Below are positions 1-5,020 of a stretch of 5,020 bases of DNA, in pieces. The translations under genes were made by a program, and so were the position numbers. Where the stretch lies: assembly GCA_937876055.1 (NCBI GenBank), contig CALEIW010000192.1:1-5020 (forward strand), given 5' to 3'. This DNA is from an uncultured euryarchaeote (GTDB lineage: Archaea; Thermoplasmatota; Poseidoniia; Poseidoniales; Thalassarchaeaceae). The notes under the pieces were generated by a model. That model did not search any database, was not told the DNA's origin, and worked only from the letters and a program-made list of their open reading frames with translations. Each line of letters starts with the position of its first letter. The first letter of the stretch is position 1.

Positions 1-1359
1 TATTGCCAGCAACCTAACGAAATCGGCAGGTGGTTCAACAGCATTCCAAATATCGATCGGATACATCATGTTCAATGCTAGAGCGGCTCCAGAACGTGGT
101 CTTCCTACCATGTATAGGAAACCTAGAACCATAACAGTAACAGCGGTGTTGACAGACGAAAGAATCGCAATAATCTCTAGGTCTCTTTGTTGATTATTAT
201 TTACCAAATCCAAGTCTGGTGTGGCACCCGCTTCGGAGAGTGCCTCTTGGAATAACAAACGGTCATCTTCTGCTAGGTCTTCCATGCCCTCAAACACCAT
301 CATCTGCGGCATCTGTTCAAATCCGGGTTGAGTTCCATGCTCGAAATCTGCTGGAATGTAATTGGGGTCGGTAAGTTTGCCCCAAAAGTTTCGAGCACTC
401 ATGACTACGACAGTTGCCTGTGCCGCAGTCATTCCTGGAAGGATTGCCATAACAGACGAAACCACGGCCGAAAGGAATGTTGGAACTGCTAGGGGTTTAG
501 GGTCTGGCATTTCCCAATTTTGTTCTTGGGGTGGGATTTCGCTTGTTGTTACGTAGATATCAATTAGATTAGCAATACCAAATAAGCCTGCTAAACTTGG
601 GAATAGTAATGAAGCAGACGGGATGCCAACCGGTGATCTCGCAGGTAATTCGAATACCGCCCATCCATAGAATCCGGTAAGTAAGAAATAGGCTGTTGCA
701 ACAAGTATTCCGGCAACCCTTGAACTTTCTCCAAGTCGGAAATCAATCGCATCATATCGTCTTCGAATGCTGAGTCTACCCATTGGTATCGTAAATTCTA
801 ATGGTTTTTTCAATGGCCATTTTAGTTTCTGAGTAATTTTTTGCGACCAAACCGGCCATGGCAATCGAGTTGTTTCAGTCAAAATTAGGAATACGGAGAT
901 GAATAATAGAATCCATGGTAATTGCTCACGGCTAGCTTCATACAACCCTAATCCTGGATTGTCTCCGAAAAGTAAGCGCGCAACGATAAGCAGAGGGATT
1001 GACATCAACATACCCATCTGGGAGCCGCGAGCGGAATATGCAACGCCTTGAGCGGCTTGACCTGAAATCAACATCCTATGTCCTGGAAGCAATGCGAGTG
1101 CCATGTTGTCATCGGGTGCTCCAACCAATGCACTCGGAATGTAGTTGAGGAATGTGTGAACAGTTCCACAGGCAACGATAATTCCCGCTACTGCGTCTAA
1201 GGGGATACCAATGCCGACAGCAACAGGTGATAGCGACAAAGCAATCAGAGCGACGTTGTTTACGTGGAATCCCGGTATTAAGCCGGTTAAACAACCAAGG
1301 AATATTCCAAAAATAAATGAACCAATTAACCAACCAAAATCGATTAACCAAGGGTCCAT
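1..1359 (-). CDS. TctA-like (COG1784/DUF112) multispanning membrane protein, 3' end cut by window edge
   Basis: The visible part is 453 codons from ATG at 1359, open to the left edge, so the C-terminus is missing. It resembles the archaeal branch of the TctA family, large integral membrane subunits related to tripartite tricarboxylate transporters; its substrate is unknown. Family motifs seen: GLIPGFHVNN at residues 26-35, HTFLNYIPSALVGAP at 68-82 followed by ALLPGHRM at 89-96, a second PG motif ILPGMTAAQA at 306-315, and VNT with GRPRSG at 403-424. The two PG motifs fit the internal pseudo-symmetry of the family. Hydrophobic stretches lie near 9-27, 36-66, 115-131, 148-162, 214-235, 248-270, 291-320 and 395-418. 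An acidic hydrophilic stretch at about 322-393 looks longer than usual. The start is firm: GAGGTG lies 5 nt upstream, and the frame is closed by a TGA three codons before the ATG. It is the second gene of an operon behind the OB-repeat gene. Family call confident, substrate not. Confidence 0.88.
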   Translation of the reverse strand, partial: MDPWLIDFGWLIGSFIFGIFLGCLTGLIPGFHVNNVALIALSLSPVAVGIGIPLDAVAGIIVACGTVHTFLNYIPSALVGAPDDNMALALLPGHRMLISGQAAQGVAYSARGSQMGMLMSIPLLIVARLLFGDNPGLGLYEASREQLPWILLFISVFLILTETTRLPWPVWSQKITQKLKWPLKKPLEFTIPMGRLSIRRRYDAIDFRLGESSRVAGILVATAYFLLTGFYGWAVFELPARSPVGIPSASLLFPSLAGLFGIANLIDIYVTTSEIPPQEQNWEMPDPKPLAVPTFLSAVVSSVMAILPGMTAAQATVVVMSARNFWGKLTDPNYIPADFEHGTQPGFEQMPQMMVFEGMEDLAEDDRLLFQEALSEAGATPDLDLVNNNQQRDLEIIAILSSVNTAVTVMVLGFLYMVGRPRSGAALALNMMYPIDIWNAVEPPADFVRLLAI

Positions 1360-1364
1360 TTCAA

Positions 1365-1370
1365 CACCTC
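1365..1370 (-). promoter_or_regulatory. Ribosome binding site overlapping the upstream stop codon
   Basis: On the minus strand GAGGTG lies 5 nt before the ATG at 1359. Its first two bases are the last two of the TGA that ends the OB-repeat gene (1371-1369). This overlap suggests translational coupling of the two genes and fixes the start of the TctA-like gene. Confidence 0.8.
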
Positions 1371-2922
1371 ATCTGACATCTATACAGAATTGCATTGTGT
1401 TCCCAACAGAATCTTCTGTTGTAGATAATCTTCCAGTCCAATCAAGAGGTCCTTCCCCTTCAGTTTGGCTTGCCTCTGTACCGTCTCCAAGTAAACAGAC
1501 TCTTTCTTCAGACCCAGATCTCTGAATCCATTGATTGCCATCCTCGTCCATAATCACCTCTCCATTGATTATTACCAACTTTCCAATGTCCCATTTCCAT
1601 GAGTTGTAACCATCTCCCCAGTTCAGCGTGTTTGGCGATGGTGGCTGACCTAGAGTCCAAGATCGGGCTTCAAGAATGACTCGTCCTTCACTTTCTGACC
1701 AAATTATTGTCGCGTTGAATCGTATTGATTGACCACCTTCGATATATTCTGCATGCTCACCAATTAGGTGAATTCTCAATTTGGTTTGTCGGGCGAAGTA
1801 ATCTGGTCCGTCCCCGACGTATCCTTTGTCGTAATCTGGAGATATAGGGTCAGTAATCCATCCTTCGAATGTATGGTTCTGATTAAGGTAATCAAATGGA
1901 TTCTCAGCAACATCTAGTAGAGGAGTTACATCATCTCCGAAATTACCTGCGTTATTTTCCGCCGTATATCCATCTGCTCTTAGACAGATGGTTGCCTCAT
2001 CTGTTGACCAAACCAACCGACCATACCATTTTCTTTCGACACCTTCCAATCCTGCATCTACATCTTCTTGTGAAGGCAATAAACAGAGTCGGTCAGTTGG
2101 AGAATCCCCGATTAACCACCAAGTGCTGGATGATTGGGTTGCAGTTCCTTCAATTGATACATTCTTGCCAACTTCATAGGTCAGTGTGTAGGGTTCTAAT
2201 TCCCACGATAAGTCAACGACGGATCCTTCGTTCAAAACTTCAATTGCGGTTGCTTGTACTAGCAATCTCCAGCGAAGGGAACGCTGATCATATTGTAGCC
2301 AACCAGAAACTTCCACATGACTTCCGGCTTCAATCCAATCGATCACTCGCCCTTCTACTTGCATGTACAATAAATGGTCCGCATTTCCATAGGAGGGGTT
2401 ATCCATTAGGCTCAATGAATGATATGTTACATCTGGTTCGAGAGATTCTGACAAATAACCGTCTACTTTTACCGACATGTTAGCGAAGTTCTGAGGATTC
2501 ATCGCAACTTCGACCAATTGCATAGCCGTGTATTCTACTGAGTCACAATCGGAATCAGCACACACTATTGCGCCGTAACCGTTTGATGACAACCAAATTC
2601 GACCATTCCATTCAGTCACTTCTCCTTCGACAGTGATTATGGTTCCAATGGGAGGAATTTCATTATCTCGGTCTACAAACCATCGGACCTCGACTACAGA
2701 GTGGCCATCCACTTCTCGAACTTGCAGGTCTATTCTGTCCGCTTGTTCACCATATGGGTCTACGACGAAACTAGTTAGCACTCCTCTGACCTTCACAGAT
2801 TCCCTAGGATATTCATGAATCTCGTCAATTTCAATCAAATCGGGTTCTCTGATTACTGCATAGAAATTCATTGTTGATACTAGCAAAAGAGATGTGAAGA
2901 ACATCACCCAAAGCTTCGCCAT
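1369..2922 (-). CDS. Exported or membrane-anchored protein with about five OB-fold-like/β-barrel domains (517 aa)
   Basis: I do not recognise a named family. Residues 3-25 are hydrophobic (signal peptide or single anchor), so the rest should lie outside the cell. It then shows about five β-rich domains: A (33-122), B1 (133-230), C1 (240-318), B2 (331-424), C2 (434-517). A reads like an OB fold: KVRGVLTSF, then a hydrophobic strand, then IGTIITVEGEVTEW. B1 and B2 share a VEVAMNP/LDVAENP entry, a G-Y/W strand and WIEAG/YIEGG. C1 and C2 share RLCLLPS/RVCLLGD, then WYGRL/WTGRL, then a final strand with Cys. Domains B and C thus seem duplicated as a pair. Cys pairs in A, C1 and C2 could form disulfides. 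Four N-X-S/T sites (N148, N254, N349, N403) suit an exported archaeal protein. The ATG at 2922 is chosen because it gives a full hydrophobic N-terminus; M18 would lose it. No Shine-Dalgarno motif precedes it. It is the first gene of the operon with the TctA-like gene. OB folds bind many ligands, so the function is unknown. Confidence 0.85.
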   Translation of the reverse strand: MAKLWVMFFTSLLLVSTMNFYAVIREPDLIEIDEIHEYPRESVKVRGVLTSFVVDPYGEQADRIDLQVREVDGHSVVEVRWFVDRDNEIPPIGTIITVEGEVTEWNGRIWLSSNGYGAIVCADSDCDSVEYTAMQLVEVAMNPQNFANMSVKVDGYLSESLEPDVTYHSLSLMDNPSYGNADHLLYMQVEGRVIDWIEAGSHVEVSGWLQYDQRSLRWRLLVQATAIEVLNEGSVVDLSWELEPYTLTYEVGKNVSIEGTATQSSSTWWLIGDSPTDRLCLLPSQEDVDAGLEGVERKWYGRLVWSTDEATICLRADGYTAENNAGNFGDDVTPLLDVAENPFDYLNQNHTFEGWITDPISPDYDKGYVGDGPDYFARQTKLRIHLIGEHAEYIEGGQSIRFNATIIWSESEGRVILEARSWTLGQPPSPNTLNWGDGYNSWKWDIGKLVIINGEVIMDEDGNQWIQRSGSEERVCLLGDGTEASQTEGEGPLDWTGRLSTTEDSVGNTMQFCIDVR

Positions 2923-3074
2923 GTGTTGCCGACAGGTTTCTAATGCTTGAATATTCAGTGTTTGGAAACAGAGATATTCGACAAAAATTCTGAATAAACT
3001 TAGGACTTTTTGACTGAATTTTCTTGCCGAAGGAGAATAAGGTTCATCTCGCTGATGCTGTCGAGAGTCATTCA
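2923..3074. other. Divergent intergenic region between the OB-repeat operon and the tRNA gene
   Basis: These 152 bp must hold the promoters of the minus-strand operon and of the tRNA. Visible features are TATTCAG (2952-2958) inverted as CTGAATA (2990-2996), a further ATATTC at 2974-2979 and a further CTGAAT at 3014-3019. A BRE/TATA-like stretch for the tRNA may be CCGAAGGAGAATAAGG (3027-3042), about 36 bp before the mature 5' end, but it is a weak match. No coding potential is seen. Confidence 0.4.
2949..2956 (-). promoter_or_regulatory. Possible TATA-like box for the minus-strand operon
   Basis: The AT-rich palindrome GAATATTC is centred 30 bp before the ATG at 2922. That would place transcription start a few bases before the start codon, matching the lack of a ribosome binding site. 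A second candidate, TTTATTC (about 2992-2998 on the minus strand), would give a leader of roughly 45-50 nt. The choice between them is a guess. Confidence 0.3.
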
Positions 3075-3151
3075 GGACCCGTAGCTCAGTTGGTTAGAGC
3101 GCTCGGCTCATAACCGAGTGGCCATCGGTTCAAATCCGGTCGGGTCCACCA
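3075..3151 (+). tRNA. tRNA with anticodon CAU (elongator Met or Ile2), CCA encoded
   Basis: A complete cloverleaf can be drawn. The acceptor stem GGACCCG (3075-3081) pairs perfectly with CGGGTCC (3141-3147). The D arm is GCTC/GAGC around a loop with GG at 3092-3093. The anticodon stem CTCGG/CCGAG encloses CTCATAA with CAT at 3109-3111. The T arm ATCGG/CCGGT encloses TTCAAAT. The discriminator is A3148, and CCA (3149-3151) is encoded. There is no intron. The first pair is G-C rather than the A-U typical of archaeal initiator tRNA, and the anticodon stem lacks three consecutive G-C pairs next to the loop, so this is not the initiator. Elongator tRNA-Met and tRNA-Ile2 (whose C34 is modified to agmatidine in archaea) both carry CAU in the gene; I cannot separate them by eye. 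Confidence 0.95.
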
Positions 3152-3160
3152 AATTATGCT

Positions 3161-3167
3161 AATTTTG
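3161..3167 (+). terminator. Possible oligo-T terminator of the tRNA
   Basis: AATTTTG begins 10 bp after the encoded CCA. Archaeal termination often uses short T-runs without a hairpin. Four T residues is weak evidence, so this is only a candidate. Confidence 0.25.
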
Positions 3168-3268
3168 TTGGTTAATAACATTCAGGAAATCTCTGAACCA
3201 AACAGTAATCTCAAACAAGAATTAGTGGTTAGAAAATGGAATACAGCGAAGCCGACGGTGCTAACCCC

Positions 3269-3274
3269 TAAATA
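3269..3274 (+). promoter_or_regulatory. TATA-like box for the 3298 gene (leaderless type)
   Basis: TAAATA is centred about 26 bp before the ATG at 3298, the distance expected when an archaeal transcript starts at or next to its start codon. The arms GCCGAC (3251-3256) and GTCGGC (3283-3288) flank it almost symmetrically and could be an operator, though 6-bp inverted repeats are common by chance. Confidence 0.5.
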
Positions 3275-3297
3275 CGGCCTAAGTCGGCCCCGAGGTG

Positions 3298-4236
3298 ATG
3301 AGCACTGCAAGCAAGGTTCGACCTGCCCTAATGATATTGCTCGTGTACTTCCTAAGCACGTGGGCTGCGGCAACACCTGTCCAAGCTCAAGGTGCGGTTC
3401 CTGACATCACCTTGACATGTGACCAACCGCAACCAATTGATGTCTATCCTGGTGCAACCAGATCGAGTATTATCAATTGTCGAATTGAGAATCCAACCGT
3501 TCATCAAGAAAAGGTAAGAATTCAAATTCAAGCAGGTGTATTAGCCTTCTCCGGCCCCGCTACTATGTCTATTGGAGGAGGCTCTGAAGTGTCCTTCCAG
3601 GTTCTAGTCAGAGCTGAACTCCGGGCGCCTGAAGGACAGCACCAAGTAACGGTCAGTGCCGAGGTGACAATGGCTAATGGAGTCCCGGTTACTAGCGAAC
3701 CATCAGCTGCTAACGTCATGGCGATTATTCGTCAGTTCAGTCGACTTCGAGTAGCATCCGAAGTCGCTTTCTTGCAATTACGTCCGAAGGTTGATTACAA
3801 CTTGGTATTCGATGTCTACAACGATGGCAATGCCCTGGATCGATTCAATATTGAAATTGAAAATTATGATCAATTGAATGATGACGGATTCCAACTAAGC
3901 ATTCCGTTGGTAAGTGTGGAAATAGAATCTATGGCGCCTCCAGAGAAGATTAGAGTTCAGATGAGAACTCCAAAGAATCAAGGTTGGACGGATACTTATT
4001 TCTCCTTACAATTCAAAGCTACGTCTGAATATTCGGTGAGAACGGAAGGTATCCCTAATTACCAAATTCAAACCATGACGATTTACATCAGAGGTGTTTA
4101 CCTTCCAGGCTTCGAATTGATTGGTACATTGATGATTTCCGCTCTAGCAGCAGCAGCATTTGCAGGTAGATCCTCAAGGCTAACTAATGATGAGGAATCT
4201 GACGAACTAGAACCTCTAGATGCACGTTTGTTCTAA
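3298..4236 (+). CDS. Surface protein with signal peptide, two probable Ig-like β-sandwich domains and C-terminal membrane anchor (312 aa)
   Basis: I do not recognise a specific family. A basic start and hydrophobic core at about residues 9-26, followed by TPVQAQG, look like a cleavable signal peptide. Residues about 36-145 alternate short β strands with IDVYPG and later EGQHQVTVSAEV, resembling the NEW3/CARDB-type Ig-like folds of extracellular archaeal proteins. C41 and C61 could form a disulfide. A second β-rich part (about 150-265) includes VYNDGNALDRFNIEI, a phrase typical of such domains. Residues about 271-290 are a membrane helix (ELIGTLMISALAAAAFAG), then RSSR and an acidic tail of about 20 residues that should face the cytoplasm. 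So it is a type I anchored protein, probably structural or binding. A GTG at 3295 directly precedes the ATG at 3298; I choose ATG because GAGGTG touches it with no spacing and the TATA distance fits a leaderless start. The next gene follows after 89 bp on the same strand. Confidence 0.85.
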   Translation: MSTASKVRPALMILLVYFLSTWAAATPVQAQGAVPDITLTCDQPQPIDVYPGATRSSIINCRIENPTVHQEKVRIQIQAGVLAFSGPATMSIGGGSEVSFQVLVRAELRAPEGQHQVTVSAEVTMANGVPVTSEPSAANVMAIIRQFSRLRVASEVAFLQLRPKVDYNLVFDVYNDGNALDRFNIEIENYDQLNDDGFQLSIPLVSVEIESMAPPEKIRVQMRTPKNQGWTDTYFSLQFKATSEYSVRTEGIPNYQIQTMTIYIRGVYLPGFELIGTLMISALAAAAFAGRSSRLTNDEESDELEPLDARLF

Positions 4237-4255
4237 TCATCGATAATCTGTGCTC

Positions 4256-4272
4256 TGCCACCTATGGTGGCA
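4256..4272 (+). repeat. Perfect 7-bp inverted repeat with 3-nt loop
   Basis: TGCCACC and GGTGGCA flank TAT, 19 bp after the stop codon of the Ig-like gene. It could be an mRNA 3' stabilising or processing hairpin, or a protein binding site. It reads the same on both strands. Confidence 0.6.
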
Positions 4273-4311
4273 TTGGGTTGATAACCGACGCTAGGGACGC
4301 CTTGCTCAATT

Positions 4312-4318
4312 GAGAGGT
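4312..4318 (+). promoter_or_regulatory. Ribosome binding site for the gene at 4326
   Basis: GAGAGGT lies 7 nt before the ATG at 4326. Its GAGG core matches the archaeal anti-Shine-Dalgarno sequence. It supports this start over the later in-frame ATG at 4356. It partly overlaps the palindrome CTCAATTGAG. Confidence 0.65.
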
Positions 4319-4325
4319 TACTGAC

Positions 4326-5020
4326 ATGAGTGATGGCGGTTTGCTGAAGAAGGCTATGGACGTTCAACAACCAGCAGATGAGATAGTCGCTGTAGCGGCA
4401 TCTTCACCTAATGAATCAAACGATTCCCCCAGTATTGGCAACATTCTCGGAACTATCGCATTGGGTATGGTCTTGCCATTCTTCTTTTTGATGTGGTTCG
4501 GCGGGATAATTCCCGTAATCCCCTCCAGTGTGCTTTCACTGATTGTAATTCTCATCTCGGTCTCATTCGTATGGTGGAGGTTGGATGGAGGACTTCCATC
4601 AATGGCAGGTGGAGCCGGGATAAATAGAACTGTAGCCGGCTCTATATTTATGGCACTCATTCTTCTTTTAGGGACACCAGCGTTACTATCCATTGTACTG
4701 ACTGGAGACATGACTCTAGGCGAGATAGAGTTCGATGATGATGGCTCTGAAATGACAATTAAAATCAGGCAAAACGGTGGTTCAGGTTCACACGATGCAA
4801 CAATCAGTATCAGCCAATCTGGTAGTGAAGTTATGAATGAAGTTCAATCATTCAAGATAAACAAAGAAGATAGTCGAGGCGATTATGGAGAGATTACAAT
4901 TAACGTGGGAGATTTCTATTCATCCAACGCTCTTCCTTTAGATGCAAATAGATATGTTATCAGCGTCTCAGTTGGAGGGAATACATTTACTGAAAATCTT
5001 GATTCTAATCTACTTACTAG
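4326..5020 (+). CDS. Uncharacterised membrane protein, three N-terminal helices then a β-rich domain; 3' end cut by window edge
   Basis: The frame is open for 231 codons from the ATG at 4326 to the right edge, so the C-terminus is missing. I do not recognise the family. Residues 1-38 are hydrophilic and probably cytoplasmic. Helices lie at about 40-62 (LGTIALGMVLPFFFLMWFGG), 66-84 and 103-126. From about 127 the protein becomes acidic and β-rich (GEIEFDDDGSEMTIKIRQNG, then a strand-rich stretch to TFTENL), probably an Ig-like or jelly-roll domain on the outer face. With three helices and a cytoplasmic N-terminus, this domain would be extracellular. The start is set by a GAGAGGT ribosome binding site 7 nt upstream. 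It follows the Ig-like surface gene by 89 bp on the same strand and may share its transcript. It could be part of an envelope complex, but nothing in the sequence names a function. Confidence 0.8.
   Translation, partial: MSDGGLLKKAMDVQQPADEIVAVAASSPNESNDSPSIGNILGTIALGMVLPFFFLMWFGGIIPVIPSSVLSLIVILISVSFVWWRLDGGLPSMAGGAGINRTVAGSIFMALILLLGTPALLSIVLTGDMTLGEIEFDDDGSEMTIKIRQNGGSGSHDATISISQSGSEVMNEVQSFKINKEDSRGDYGEITINVGDFYSSNALPLDANRYVISVSVGGNTFTENLDSNLLT

Larger units (their letters stand above)
3152..3297 (+). other. Intergenic region between the tRNA and the Ig-like surface protein gene
   Basis: These 146 bp hold the possible tRNA terminator at the start and the likely promoter of the next gene at the end. 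Open frames crossing it overlap the signal peptide of the downstream gene in other frames and show no family features, so I treat the stretch as non-coding. Confidence 0.5.
4237..4325 (+). other. Intergenic region with three short perfect dyads
   Basis: In 89 bp there are three dyads: TGCCACC-TAT-GGTGGCA (4256-4272, 7-bp arms), GGTT-GAT-AACC (4276-4286, 4-bp arms) and CTCAATTGAG (4305-4314). The first would form a stable RNA hairpin, but no T-run follows, so it does not look like a standard intrinsic terminator. No convincing TATA box is seen at the leaderless distance from 4326, so the two genes may be co-transcribed. Confidence 0.5.

Noticed and set aside
362..556. 64-codon plus-strand open frame
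   Set aside because: It is antisense to the TctA-like gene, over the conserved second PG motif and neighbouring sequence.
1109..1351. 80-codon minus-strand open frame
   Set aside because: It overlaps the TctA-like gene in another frame; the true frame from 1359 carries the family motifs.
1211..1525. 104-codon plus-strand open frame across the junction of the two minus-strand genes
   Set aside because: It is antisense to both well-supported genes and has a low-complexity translation without family features.
1896..2483. 195-codon plus-strand open frame
   Set aside because: It lies wholly opposite the OB-repeat gene; its translation is rich in His, Leu and Arg, with no domain pattern, ribosome binding site or promoter.
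3075..3167. tRNA as an integration site for a mobile element
   Set aside because: No integrase gene and no second copy of the tRNA 3' end are seen in the window.
3156..3404. 82-codon plus-strand open frame starting just after the tRNA
   Set aside because: It overlaps the signal peptide of the gene at 3298 in a different frame and has no ribosome binding site or recognisable features.
4256..4314. Short dyads as a CRISPR array or transposon end
   Set aside because: The three dyads differ in sequence and are not regularly spaced direct repeats; no transposase or Cas gene is nearby.
4364..4711. 115-codon minus-strand open frame
   Set aside because: It is antisense to the membrane-helix part of the gene at 4326, which has a good ribosome binding site and clear hydrophobic segments.

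Overview
The window looks like a piece of a moderately AT-rich archaeal chromosome, most likely a marine euryarchaeon such as Poseidoniales (Marine Group II). Three observations point there. A membrane protein carries motifs of the archaeal TctA-like family (COG1784/DUF112). A TATA-like box sits about 26 bp ahead of a start codon with no usable leader, which is an archaeal leaderless arrangement. Several genes encode secreted or surface β-rich proteins with one membrane anchor. The lineage assignment is inference, since no 16S rRNA or universal marker lies in the window.

Layout. Positions 1-2922 hold a two-gene minus-strand operon. The first gene (1369-2922) encodes an exported or membrane-anchored protein of about five OB-fold-like/β-barrel domains. 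The last four appear to be a duplicated two-domain unit. The second gene (1359 down to 1, running off the left edge) encodes a TctA-like multispanning membrane protein. Only 9 bp separate the two genes, and the ribosome binding site of the second overlaps the stop codon of the first.

Positions 2923-3074 are a divergent intergenic region. A tRNA gene with anticodon CAU (elongator Met or Ile2) lies at 3075-3151 on the plus strand. After a second intergenic stretch there are two plus-strand genes. One (3298-4236) encodes a surface protein with a signal peptide, two probable Ig-like domains and a C-terminal anchor. The other (4326 to beyond the right edge) encodes a three-helix membrane protein with an extended β-rich domain. 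The 89 bp between them hold three short perfect dyads.

How the genes may work together. The minus-strand pair is compact and probably co-translated, so the OB-repeat protein may act at the membrane with the TctA-like protein. No TctB- or TctC-like partner is visible, and the substrate is unknown. The two plus-strand genes look like cell-envelope proteins of unknown role. I see no phage, insertion sequence, CRISPR, toxin-antitoxin or defence gene. The most unusual item is the duplicated OB-like architecture of the 517-residue protein and its coupling to the TctA-like gene.
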